64,000 nt of DNA from Roseibacterium elongatum DSM 19469 (lineage in GTDB: Bacteria > Pseudomonadota > Alphaproteobacteria > Rhodobacterales > Rhodobacteraceae). A model generated the notes under the pieces. It saw only the letters and a list, made by a program, of their open reading frames with translations, did no database searches and had not been told where the DNA came from. Below, piece after piece: positions 7,439-16,669 of the stretch. The stretch is taken from the NCBI RefSeq assembly GCF_000590925.1, contig NZ_CP004372.1, positions 2,461,001 to 2,525,000 on the forward strand, in the 5' to 3' direction. Position numbers and translations under genes: made by a program. Position 1 is the stretch's first letter, and each line of letters starts with the position of its first letter.

Positions 7439-8478
7439 TGCGGGCGGCGCGGCTGACCGGCTGGCGCCAGCCACTTGAGATCGGCCGCGCGCCCGACCCG
7501 GTTTGTCCCCGCGACGGGGTTGTGCTTGAGGTGCTGGCTTGCGGCATCTGCCGGTCCGACTGGCATGTCTGGACCGGGGGCGACCCGGTCGATCTGCCCC
7601 ATATCCCCGGCCACGAATATTGCGGCGTGGTGGTCGAAACCGGCCCTGAGACGCGCTGCTGGCGTGTGGGCGACCGCGTGATCGCGCCCTTCATTCTGGC
7701 CTGCGGCGCCTGCCCCGACTGCCAAGCGGGGCAGCAGACGATCTGTGCGACACAAGTGCTGCCCGGTTTCACCTGTGACGGCGCCTATGCCGAGCGTGTC
7801 GCGGTCGCCCATGCCGATGCCAATCTCACGCGCCTGCCCGAGGGGATGGACCCGGCACTTGCCGCGGCGCTGGGATGCCGCGTGACGACGGCCTGGCATG
7901 CGCTGACGGGGCGTGCCGCGCTCAGGCCCGGCGAATGGCTGGGTATCTGGGGCGGTGGCGGCGTGGGCATCGCGGCCCTGATGCTGGGCCGGGCGATGGG
8001 CGCGCGCGTGGCGCTGGCCGATGTCGTACCCGAGAAGCTGGCGCAGGCCCGCGCGCTGGGGGCCGAGGTGGTGATCGATGCGCGCGGCGACGACCCGACG
8101 GGCGCCATGCGCGAGGCCACGGGCGGCGGCGTCCACCTGTCTGTCGAGGCGTTGGGCGTCACGACAACGACCGAGAACGCGTTGACATCCTGCCGAAAGC
8201 TGGGGCGCATGGTTCAGGTCGGCATGCCGGCGGGCGATCATCTGCGGATGGACCTGCCGTGGGATGCCGTCTATTCCGGCCAGCTTGCCATCTATGGCAC
8301 GCGCGGGATGCCGGCCCATCGCTACCCCTCGCTGCTCGATTTCCTCACCGCAACGGATCTGGACCTCTCGCCGATGATCGCGCGCCGCGTGGGCCTGTCC
8401 GATGCGACCGCCGAGCTTGAGCTTTTCGACCGCGCCGCGCCGCCGGGCGTGGCCGTCATCACCGATTTCACCGCCTGA
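7438..8478 (+). CDS. zinc-dependent medium-chain alcohol dehydrogenase
   Basis: This is a 346-residue MDR-superfamily oxidoreductase. Catalytic zinc ligands are visible as Cys38 in CGICRSDW and the GHE pair near residues 60-62. The structural zinc lobe is CGACPDCQAGQQTIC near 85-99. The NAD(P)-binding Rossmann motif is WGGGGVGIAAL near 175, and a distal acid-alcohol pair follows. Members oxidise primary or secondary alcohols; the substrate cannot be assigned. It is unusual in lying between purS (overlap TGATG) and purQ (15 bp gap) with the same orientation, so it should be co-transcribed with purine synthesis genes. G+C and style match its neighbours, so recent transfer is not evident. Confidence 0.9.
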   Translation: MRAARLTGWRQPLEIGRAPDPVCPRDGVVLEVLACGICRSDWHVWTGGDPVDLPHIPGHEYCGVVVETGPETRCWRVGDRVIAPFILACGACPDCQAGQQTICATQVLPGFTCDGAYAERVAVAHADANLTRLPEGMDPALAAALGCRVTTAWHALTGRAALRPGEWLGIWGGGGVGIAALMLGRAMGARVALADVVPEKLAQARALGAEVVIDARGDDPTGAMREATGGGVHLSVEALGVTTTTENALTSCRKLGRMVQVGMPAGDHLRMDLPWDAVYSGQLAIYGTRGMPAHRYPSLLDFLTATDLDLSPMIARRVGLSDATAELELFDRAAPPGVAVITDFTA

Positions 8479-8493
8479 TCAGGAGTTTCGACC

Positions 8494-9162
8494 ATGCGTG
8501 CCGCCGTTCTCGTCTTTCCCGGCTCCAACTGCGACCGCGACCTTGCCGTGGCCTTCCGACAGGCGGGGTTCGACACGCAGATGGTCTGGCACAAGGACAC
8601 CGATCTGCCCGAGGGGCTGGATATTGTCGGCGTGCCGGGCGGGTTTTCCTATGGCGACTACCTGCGGTGCGGGGCCATTGCCGCGCAATCGCCGATCATG
8701 CGCGCCGTGGCCGGGTTCGCGGAACGTGGCGGGCATGTTCTGGGCATCTGCAACGGGTTCCAGGTGCTGTGCGAAACGCGGCTGCTGCCGGGCGTTCTGA
8801 TGCGCAACGCGGGGCTGAAATTCACCTGCAGGATGCAGCCGCTGACTGTCGCCACGACCGACAGCCCCTTTACCAATGCCTACAAGCCGGGTCAGGAGAT
8901 CGCGTTGCCCGTCGCCCATCATGACGGCAACTACCAGATCGACGACGCGGGCCTCGCGCGGTTGCAGGCCGAGGACCGGATCGCCTTTGCCTATGAGGGC
9001 AATCCGAACGGCTCGGTCGCTCATATCGCCGGGGTTCTGTCCGAGAATCGGCGGGTGCTGGGGCTGATGCCGCATCCCGAACGCGCGGTGGATGCGGCCC
9101 ATGGCAATACCGACGGCGGGGTCCTGTTTGCCAGCCTCGCCGCAGCGCTGGTCGCGGCCTGA
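8494..9162 (+). CDS. purQ: phosphoribosylformylglycinamidine synthase subunit PurQ (glutaminase)
   Basis: PurQ releases ammonia from glutamine for FGAM synthase. It is a 222-residue class I glutamine amidotransferase with the nucleophile Cys86 in LGICNGFQ and the His-Glu pair in MPHPERAVD near residues 193-200. The N-terminus [14 protein letters not shown] is characteristic of PurQ rather than of other amidotransferases. A ribosome site CAGGAG lies nine bases before ATG 8494. PurL is not in the window. Confidence 0.97.
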   Translation: MRAAVLVFPGSNCDRDLAVAFRQAGFDTQMVWHKDTDLPEGLDIVGVPGGFSYGDYLRCGAIAAQSPIMRAVAGFAERGGHVLGICNGFQVLCETRLLPGVLMRNAGLKFTCRMQPLTVATTDSPFTNAYKPGQEIALPVAHHDGNYQIDDAGLARLQAEDRIAFAYEGNPNGSVAHIAGVLSENRRVLGLMPHPERAVDAAHGNTDGGVLFASLAAALVAA

Positions 9163-9222
9163 GCCGGGCGCGCGGCAGCCGAGGGTTGAGCGCCATGCCC
9201 CCGCTGGCGTAACCTGACCCCC

Positions 9223-11007
9223 ATGAGCGTGACAGACAGCGCCCCTTCAGCCAGCCGTCGCAACAGGGTGGGCCGCCCCTGGGTGACGCGCCTGACCATG
9301 CTTTTGTTTCTGTCGGTGGCCGTGGCGGTGGTCTGGGTGTCCAACATCCTGCTCACCGAACGGTTCACCGAGACCACGCGCAACCGGGCTGAACTGCGGC
9401 TTGCGCTCTATTCAGGGTCGATCCTGTCCGAGGTGCAGCGCCATTCGGTTGTCCCGCTTTTGCTGTCGCGCGATCCGGTGCTGATCCGCTCGCTCGAACA
9501 GAACGAATATTCCAATACTTCCGCCCACCTGATTTCCTTTGTCGAAGAGATCGGGGCCGCGTCGCTGATGCTGCTGAGCCGCGAGGGCCGCGTCGTTGCA
9601 GCCACCGACCGCCAGCGCCTGTCGGAATTGCGGTCGTCCGAGCCCTATTTCGTTTCGGCCCTGCGGTCCTCGGATACGGTTTTCAACATCTCGCAGTCGG
9701 AATCGGGGGTGTTCGGCTTTACCTTCTCGCGCCGGGTCGAACTGGACAACCGCCTGCTGGGTGTCATCCTGGTCGAGGTCGACCTGGCGCGGATCGTCGA
9801 GCGATGGCGCGGCACCTCCGAGGCGGTGTTCCTGACCGACAGCACCGGCCAGATCATCTTGTCCACCGAACCGCGCTGGCGCGGGTTGACCGAGGACGAG
9901 GCCCTCGAACGTCAGCCGGCCCCCAACGCGATCCAGCGCGCGCTCGAGGCGACGGGCGACTGGGCCTTTGGCGATCCGCGTCCCTATTTTTTCGGGGATG
10001 ACACGATCCGCCTGCAAAGCCGCATCTCGTTCCGGGGCTGGCGCATCGTCAGCTATACGGCCTATGCCTCGGTGCGCGAGCGCGTGAATTCGGTGCTGGC
10101 GCTGGAAATCATGGGATTTGCCCTGCTGCTGGCCGGCGCGTTCTATGTCCTCAGCCGCCGCGCGCGCCTGCAATCGGTGGTGCTGCAACGCGAGTCGGCC
10201 GAACTGCGGCGTCTGAACGTCCGTCTGCAGCGCGAAATCGCCGAGCGTCAGAGGGTCGAAAAGACGCTGGAAGAGGCCGAGCAAAGCCTGGCCCAGAGCC
10301 AGAAACTGGCCGCCCTGGGCGAGATGTCGGCCGCGGTCAGCCACGAGTTGAACCAGCCCCTTGCGGCCATGAAGACGTATCTGGCGGGCGCGCGTTTGTT
10401 GCTGCAGCGCCGCCGCGTGGACGAGGCGGCGTCCTCGTTCCAACGGATCGACGACCTGATCGAACGGATGGGCGCGATCACGCGGCAGTTGAAATCCTAT
10501 GCGCGCAAGGGCGGCGATGCGCTCGAACCCGTCGATCTGCGCGAGGCGTTGAAGGGCGCGATCACCATGATGGAGCCGCAACTGCGCTCCAGCGATGTCG
10601 AGATCACGCAAAGCATGCCGCGCCGCCCGGTGATGGTGCTGGCCGACCGGCTGCGGCTGGAGCAGGTGGTGATCAACCTGCTCAGGAACGCGCTGGACGC
10701 GATGAAGGAAAGCGACCGTCGCGAATTGGACCTGATCATCGCCGAAGGCGACGAGGCGGTGCTGAGCGTGCGCGACAGCGGCAGCGGCATCGACGATCTC
10801 GAAACCCTGTTCGAGCCGTTCTATACCACCAAGAAACCCGGCGAGGGCGTCGGGCTGGGCCTTGCCATTTCGTCCGGTATCGTGTCGGACCTTGGCGGCA
10901 GACTGACCGCGCGCAACAGTGCGGGCGATGGCGCGGTGTTCGAGGTGCGCCTGCCGCGCCTGGGCGACCGGCCGGCCGATGCGGATGACGACGGGTCAGG
11001 GGCGTGA
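9223..11007 (+). CDS. DctB-like sensor histidine kinase
   Basis: This is a 594-residue membrane sensor kinase. A TM helix at about 24-44 is followed by a periplasmic double-Cache-type sensor to about 288, a second TM helix at about 291-310, a coiled coil, then HisKA with AAVSHELNQPLAAMKTYL (phospho-His near 373) and HATPase_c with LLRNALDAM, DSGSGI and GEGVGLGLAIS. The build matches DctB, which senses C4-dicarboxylates. No dctPQM transporter adjoins it; the only TRAP system in the window is a TAXI type 37 kb away, so the ligand remains open. It precedes its response regulator by 26 bp and they are presumably one operon. Confidence 0.88.
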   Translation: MSVTDSAPSASRRNRVGRPWVTRLTMLLFLSVAVAVVWVSNILLTERFTETTRNRAELRLALYSGSILSEVQRHSVVPLLLSRDPVLIRSLEQNEYSNTSAHLISFVEEIGAASLMLLSREGRVVAATDRQRLSELRSSEPYFVSALRSSDTVFNISQSESGVFGFTFSRRVELDNRLLGVILVEVDLARIVERWRGTSEAVFLTDSTGQIILSTEPRWRGLTEDEALERQPAPNAIQRALEATGDWAFGDPRPYFFGDDTIRLQSRISFRGWRIVSYTAYASVRERVNSVLALEIMGFALLLAGAFYVLSRRARLQSVVLQRESAELRRLNVRLQREIAERQRVEKTLEEAEQSLAQSQKLAALGEMSAAVSHELNQPLAAMKTYLAGARLLLQRRRVDEAASSFQRIDDLIERMGAITRQLKSYARKGGDALEPVDLREALKGAITMMEPQLRSSDVEITQSMPRRPVMVLADRLRLEQVVINLLRNALDAMKESDRRELDLIIAEGDEAVLSVRDSGSGIDDLETLFEPFYTTKKPGEGVGLGLAISSGIVSDLGGRLTARNSAGDGAVFEVRLPRLGDRPADADDDGSGA

Positions 11008-11033
11008 CGGCAACGAACAAGGAAGGGGCCGCA

Positions 11034-12350
11034 ATGAAAATCGCGATCGTGGATGACGAGCAGGACATGCGGCAGTCGATCAGCCAGTGGCTGTCGCTTT
11101 CCGGCTTCGAGACCGAGACCTACGCCTCGGGCGAGGATGCGCTCAAGGGGATCGGCGCGGATTATCCGGGCGTGGTCGTCACCGACGTCAAGATGCCCGG
11201 CATGGACGGGGTCACGCTGCTCAAGCGGTTGATGGCGCAGGACAGCGGCCTGCCCGTGATCCTGATCACGGGCCATGGCGACGTGCCCATGGCGGTCGAG
11301 GCGATGCGGATTGGCGCCTATGATTTCCTGGAAAAGCCCTTCAACCCCGACCGGATGACCGAACTGGCCAAACGGGCCAGCACCCAGCGTCGCCTGACGC
11401 TGGACAATCGCGCGCTGCGCCGCGAACTCAGTGACGGCAAGGTGCTGATGAAAAAGCTCATCGGCTCGTCCCCCGAGATGGAGCGCCTGCGCGAGGACAT
11501 TCTCGATCTGGGTCAGGCCGACAGCCACGTGCTGATCGACGGCGAAACCGGCACCGGCAAGACGCTGGTGGCCCATGCGCTGCATGCCGTCGGCCCGCGG
11601 GCCGCCAAGAAACTCATCACCATCTCGTGCTCGGCCTATGACGAGGCCGATCTTGCCGCCCGGCTGTTCGGCCCGGCCCCCGACGAGGGCCTGCCATTGG
11701 TCGAGGAGGCGCGCGGCGGAACCCTGTGCCTGGAAGATATCGAGGCGCTGCCCAACGCGTTGCAATCGCGCCTGCTGACCTTCATCAACGAACAGGAAAC
11801 CCCGCCGCAGACCCGGATCCTGGCGATCTGCAACCAGCACGCGCAGGGCCAGACGCTCGAGGATGTGTTGCGGCCCGACCTGTTTTTCCGTCTGTCGGCC
11901 ATGACCATCGTCTGCCCGCCCCTGCGCGCCCGCGGCGAGGATATTCTGACGCTTTTCAACCGCATGTCGGAGCAATTCGCCGAGGAATACGGCTGTGACG
12001 CGCCGCAGGTCACCGCGCAGGAGGCGGCACAACTGTTGCAGGCGCCCTGGCCGGGCAATGTGCGGCAGTTGGTGAACATCGCGGAACGGGCGGTGCTGCA
12101 GAATCGCCGCGGCTCGGGCTCGATCACCTCGCTCCTGATGGCCGATAACGAAGCGACGGGGCCGACCATCACCACCGAGGGCAAGCCCTTGAAGGAATAT
12201 GTCGAGGCGTTCGAGCGGATGCTGATCGACAACACGATGCGCCGTCACAAGGGCTCGATCTCGGCGGTGATGGAGGAGTTGTGCCTGCCCCGGCGGACGC
12301 TGAACGAAAAGATGGCGAAATACGGGCTCAGCCGGTCGGACTACCTGTGA
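11034..12350 (+). CDS. DctD-like response regulator, AAA+ domain without GAFTGA
   Basis: This is a 438-residue NtrC-family-like regulator. The receiver domain (1-120) has the acidic pocket DDE at 7-9, phospho-acceptor Asp51 in VVTDVKMPGMDG and Lys in FLEKPF. The AAA+ domain has Walker A GETGTGKT and arginine-finger region RPDLFFRL, then a Fis-type helix-turn-helix at the C-terminus (LPRRTLNEKMAKYG). Between RLFG and GGTLCLEDI the usual GAFTGA loop is missing, and the Walker B acidic pair reads ED instead of DE. It therefore probably does not activate sigma-54 polymerase, as is known for Rhodobacter NtrC. Start 11034 has AAGGAAGGGG upstream; GTG 11004 overlapping the kinase stop is possible. 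Confidence 0.88.
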   Translation: MKIAIVDDEQDMRQSISQWLSLSGFETETYASGEDALKGIGADYPGVVVTDVKMPGMDGVTLLKRLMAQDSGLPVILITGHGDVPMAVEAMRIGAYDFLEKPFNPDRMTELAKRASTQRRLTLDNRALRRELSDGKVLMKKLIGSSPEMERLREDILDLGQADSHVLIDGETGTGKTLVAHALHAVGPRAAKKLITISCSAYDEADLAARLFGPAPDEGLPLVEEARGGTLCLEDIEALPNALQSRLLTFINEQETPPQTRILAICNQHAQGQTLEDVLRPDLFFRLSAMTIVCPPLRARGEDILTLFNRMSEQFAEEYGCDAPQVTAQEAAQLLQAPWPGNVRQLVNIAERAVLQNRRGSGSITSLLMADNEATGPTITTEGKPLKEYVEAFERMLIDNTMRRHKGSISAVMEELCLPRRTLNEKMAKYGLSRSDYL

Positions 12351-12827
12351 TTGCGGGCCGGATCGGCCGTCGCGCCGCTGCGAAGCCGGCCGATCATCCC
12401 CGCGTCTCGTGCATCCATGCACGAAATTCACGTTTCTGCATTGTCATTGCCGCATTCCATCCCCTAATGTGAAGATACGGTCGCACAGGCGACCGGTCAC
12501 ACAGTTTCTCTGCACCCGTCCGTCGCCGCGCGACAAACCCCGCCACGATCGGGGGGCAGCAGGTCACTCGGGCCCGAGCGCGTGTCAGCCCTTCGGCCCA
12601 TTGAAACCGTCCCCAGCCGCGTGCGGGGGCATGTATTGGCGGTCAGGATTGGACCTGAACGCCGGAGTCACGGACGCGATGCAACGGCGCGACGCATATA
12701 TCGGACGAAGGGACGGGGCACAGCGCCCCGGCCTGCACCGACGCCACATCGCCCCTACAGAACAACGCAGTCTTTCCGCGGCGGCACCCCCAGGGCGACC
12801 GCCGGTCGGGCTGCGAGCAAGGACATC
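12351..12827. other. 477-bp stretch without a gene: dctD tail and long rne leader
   Basis: No convincing coding frame is present on either strand. The first 60 bases hold an inverted repeat (GATCGGCC ... GGCCGATC) that may end the dctD transcript, though without a T run. The promoter-like pair at 12441-12469 would give an rne 5' leader of about 350 bases. Long structured leaders are known for rne in other bacteria, where RNase E cleaves its own message; that role here is inferred. Confidence 0.5.
12441..12469 (+). promoter_or_regulatory. putative rne promoter
   Basis: TTGTCA at 12441-12446 and CTAATG at 12464-12469 are spaced by 17 bases in the most AT-rich part of the gap. The -10 is a poor match, so this is tentative. 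Confidence 0.35.
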
Positions 12828-15676
12828 ATGGCAAAGAAGATGCTCATCGATGCCACCCATCCCGAGGAAACACGGGTTGTCGTGGTTGATGGAACCAAAG
12901 TCGAAGAATTCGATTTCGAGTCGCTGAGCAAGCGGCAACTGGCAGGAAACATTTATCTGGCAAAGGTCACGCGGGTCGAACCCTCGCTTCAGGCCGCATT
13001 TGTCGATTACGGCGGCAACCGCCACGGGTTCCTCGCCTTTTCGGAAATCCATCCCGATTACTACCAGATCCCGGTCGCCGACCGCGAGGCGCTGCTGGCC
13101 GAGGAACGCGAATACGCCGAGGCGATGGCCGCCGAGGCCGATGAGGAGCAAAAACCCAAACGCCGCCGCACCCGTCGCAAGAAGACGACGGACAAGCCCG
13201 AGGCCGACGGAACCGCGCCCGAGACGATGGCCGCACGGCACGACAGCGACGCGGTCACAAGCGCGCCGGCCGGCATGGACGTGGTCGATCTGACCGAGAC
13301 CGAGGACGAGGCCGGCCCGGTCGAGGGCTTCCGTCAGGATGACGGCGGCTCGGCGACCGCGCCCGCGGACGCCCCCGCAAAGGCCAACACCGACGCGCCG
13401 GTCGAGGATCAGGCAGCCCCGGTGGACGACACCGCCGAGGATACGTCGTCAGAGGCGGTCTCCGACACCGAAGACACAGTCGAAAGCGGCGTGTCCGAAG
13501 ACGACGCTGACACGGGCGACGATGTCGAAGACGGTGACGACAGTGACGATGACGCTGCCGAGGCCGACGAGGCCGATGGCACCGATGACAGCGACGCGGA
13601 AACTGTCGCGGATGACGACACCGAGGACGACATCCGCCCGGTGCGCAAGCCGCGCCCGCGCAAATACAAGATCCAGGAGGTCATCAAGGTCCGCCAGATC
13701 ATGCTGGTGCAGGTCGTCAAGGAGGAGCGCGGCAACAAGGGCGCTGCGCTGACCACCTATCTGTCGTTGGCGGGGCGCTATTGCGTTCTGATGCCCAACA
13801 CCGCCCGTGGCGGGGGCATCAGCCGCAAGATCACCAATGCCGCCGACCGCAAGAAGCTCAAGGAAACCGCGCAGTCGCTGGACGTGCCGCAGGGCGCGGG
13901 CCTGATCATCCGCACGGCGGGCGCCAAGCGCACCAAGGCCGAGATCAAGCGCGATTACGAATACCTGCAACGCCAGTGGGAACAAGTCCGCGAACTGACG
14001 CTTAAATCGGTCGCGCCCGCCCCGATCTACGAAGAGGGCAACCTGATCCACCGCGTGATCCGCGATCTCTACAGCCGCGAGATCGACGAGGTGCTGGTCG
14101 AGGGGGATGCCGGATACCGGCAGGCCAAGGACTTCATGAAGATGATCATGCCGTCCCACGCCAAGAACGTGAAGCACTACGCCGATCCGATGCCGCTGTT
14201 TGCGCGCTTCAAGGTCGAGGGCTATCTCGCCGACATGTTCAACCCGGTGGTACAGCTGAAATCGGGTGGCTACATCGTGATCGGCGTGACCGAGGCGCTG
14301 GTGGCGATCGACGTGAACTCGGGGCGGGCCACCAAGGAAGGCTCGATCGAGGAAACCGCGCTCAAGACCAATCTCGAAGCTGCCGAAGAGGTGGCGCGCC
14401 AGTTGCGTCTGCGCGACCTTGCCGGCCTGATCGTGATCGACTTCATCGACATGGACGAGCGGCGCAACAACGCCGCGGTCGAAAAGCGCATCAAGGACAA
14501 GCTCAAGACCGATCGCGCCCGCATCCAGGTGGGCCGGATCTCGACCTTCGGTTTGCTGGAGATGTCGCGCCAGCGTTTGCGCCCCGGTATGCTCGAGGCG
14601 ACCACCCACGCCCTGCCCCCATTGCCATGGCACGGGCATCCAGCGCTCCGATGACAGTCTTGCATTGTCCATCCTGCGCCAGTTGGAGGAAGAGGGCACG
14701 CGCGGCCGCTCGCGCGAGGTGTTGCTGACGGCGCCGGTCGGGATCGTGAATTTCCTGATCAACCACAAGCGCGACTATGTTGCCGCCATCGAGGCCCGCT
14801 ATGGCATGGCCGTCCGGATCGAGGCGGATGCCGCGCTGATCTCGCCCGATTTCAAGATCGAGAAGTTCAAGACCGCGACGCGCAAGGTCGTGGCCAGCGC
14901 GCCCGTGGTGTCGATGGATCGCCGCCTTGATGGAGGAAATCGAGGGCGAGGCGCAGGCCGTCGAAGCCGATACCGTTCTGTCGGACGAGTCGGCGGAGCG
15001 CCCCGAGGCCGAAGGCGACGAGCAGCCCCGCAAGAAACGCCGCCGCCGCCGCGGTGGGCGCGGGCGCCGCAAATCCAATGGCGAGGCATCGGCAGCCGAG
15101 GATCAGACCGCCACGGACGAGGCGGGCGACGATACAGCCGGCGACACGGCCGATGCCCCCTCGGGCGAGGGTCAGGCCGTGGATGAGATGCCCGAGGCAG
15201 AGGGCGAGGAAAAGCCCAAGCGCAAGCGGCGCAGCCGTCGGGGCGGGCTTGGCCGCAAGGACGACACCTCCGAGACCGTGAGCGACAGTCCTGCCGCGGA
15301 TGCGTCCGAGGCCGTCGCGGCGTCCGATCCCACCCCCGAGGCCGATGCCGCGCCGGAGGGCGCGACCGCCCCTGAGGTCACGCCGGAGCCCGCAGTGGCG
15401 GAGGTCGCCGAACCCGCCCAAGGGGGCGACGCGTCGCCCGCGGCCGAGCCCGTTGCTGTGGCGTCCCCGGACCCCGAGCCTGTTGTTCAGCCCGAACGAG
15501 AGGCCGAGCCGGAGCCCACGCCCGAGGCAGACGCCGCGCCTGAAACCCAAGCCGACGCCGCGCCTGACCCCGAGGCCCAGCCGGAGCCTGCACTGGCCGA
15601 CGCAGGGCCCGAGCCGGACACGTCGGAAGCGCCGGACAAGCCCAAGAAAAAAGGGTGGTGGTCGCTCGGCGGCTGA
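12828..15676 (+). CDS. rne: ribonuclease E (two frame breaks)
   Basis: This is the endoribonuclease of mRNA decay and rRNA processing. The product starts MAKKMLIDATHPEETRVVV. An S1 RNA-binding domain (about residues 35-330) is split by a long acidic insertion with basic patches at about 95-275, common in alphaproteobacteria. The DNase I-like catalytic core includes VAIDVNSGRATKEGS and FIDMDERRN. The Zn-link CPHCHGTG follows, then a disordered tail with two Arg/Lys clusters (KKRRRRRGGRGRRK; KRKRRSRRGG) and a Pro/Glu/Ala-rich end. Frame breaks at 14605-14607 (extra C) and 14919-14920 (extra T in GATCGCC) interrupt it; removing them gives 948 residues. As rne is normally essential, these look like sequence errors. 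The start codon has CAAGGA upstream. Confidence 0.93.
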
Positions 15677-15696
15677 CCCCTGACAACCGCGACAAA

Positions 15697-15725
15697 CAAA
15701 AAGGCGCCCCGCGGGGCGCCTTTTT
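15697..15725. terminator. bidirectional terminator between rne and the DsbA-like gene
   Basis: A perfect stem GGCGCCCC-GC-GGGGCGCC at 15703-15720 is flanked by six A on the left and five T on the right, so it can terminate both convergent genes. Confidence 0.88.
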
Positions 15726-15744
15726 CATGCGGCTGTCCGTGGGA

Positions 15745-16491
15745 TCAGTTCGCCTCGGCGCGGATGAGCTCGACGATACGCTGCATGTCATCGACACCGA
15801 TCGCCCCGCGCACCAACTGGTCGCCGAAGACGAAGGTGGGGGTGCCGGTGATGCTCAGCCGACCGGCCAGATCCCGGTTGTAGGCGATGGTGCTGGCCAC
15901 AAGCGGATCGTCCAGCGCCGCGACGATCTCTTGCGAGGGGAGGCCGTTTTCCTCGGCCAAGGCGATCAGCGCGGCCTCGGTCATGTCGCCGCGCATGGTG
16001 ATCAACGCATCCGACATGGTCTCGTAGGCGTCATCGCCCAGGGCGACGCGTGTCGCGATGGCGAACTGCGAGGCCAGTAAGGATTGGTCACCCAGGATCG
16101 GAAACTCCTTGGCGACATAGCGGATATTGCCGTCGAACTCGATCAGCGCATCGACCTCGGGGGCGACACGCCGGCAATAGCCGCAGCGATAATCGAAGAA
16201 CTCGACGATGGTGACATCGCCATCGGGATTGCCGCCCACCCAGTCGAAGGCCGAGTTGAACAGCGCATCGGCATTGGCGGCCACGGCCATCTGGTCGCGC
16301 TCGACCTCGGCATTGGCCTGACGCTCTTCCAGAACCGCGATGGCCTCCATCAGAACCTCGGGGTTGTCCAGCAAATAGGCCCGCACCTCGGCGCGGAACG
16401 CGTCGCGCTCGGCATCTGTCATCTCGGTCAGATCGGCCAGGGCGGGCGTGGCAAGGGTGGCGGCAAGCGCCAGCGGGGCAAGGAATTTCAT
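15745..16491 (-). CDS. periplasmic DsbA-family thiol oxidoreductase
   Basis: This is a 248-residue exported thioredoxin-fold protein. Residues 1-19 form a signal peptide ending ATPALA. An N-terminal helical extension at about 22-85 resembles that of ScsC/BdbD-like proteins and often mediates oligomerisation. The active site is CGYC in FFDYRCGYCRRVAPE near residue 102, and the cis-Pro loop is GTPTFVFGDQLV near 215. It should act in disulfide formation or isomerisation in the periplasm. Start 16491 follows from the signal peptide. Convergent with rne and divergent from the aminotransferase gene across 178 bp. Confidence 0.9.
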   Translation of the reverse strand: MKFLAPLALAATLATPALADLTEMTDAERDAFRAEVRAYLLDNPEVLMEAIAVLEERQANAEVERDQMAVAANADALFNSAFDWVGGNPDGDVTIVEFFDYRCGYCRRVAPEVDALIEFDGNIRYVAKEFPILGDQSLLASQFAIATRVALGDDAYETMSDALITMRGDMTEAALIALAEENGLPSQEIVAALDDPLVASTIAYNRDLAGRLSITGTPTFVFGDQLVRGAIGVDDMQRIVELIRAEAN

Positions 16492-16669
16492 TCGGCTCAC
16501 TCTCTCCGGTTGTCGGACACGGTCGTGCCCACGTAGCACAAAGCGCCGCGGCGACCTGCGCGACACAGGCGCACGATGGGGCACGTGTCGATGTGGCGGG
16601 CAGGCGGGTCGCATTGACGCCCCGGCTCGGGGCTGCTTTCTGATCGGCGCGGAGCATAGGGGGCAGAGC

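Noticed and set aside
9223..12350. Linking the DctB/DctD-like pair to the TAXI-TRAP transporter
   Set aside because: They are 37 kb apart and the transporter has its own LysR regulator; no sequence evidence connects them.
12582..12828. Longer N-terminus for rne
   Set aside because: The upstream 82 codons are Arg/Thr-rich without similarity to RNase E, while MAKKMLIDATHPEE at 12828 is the family start with a ribosome site.
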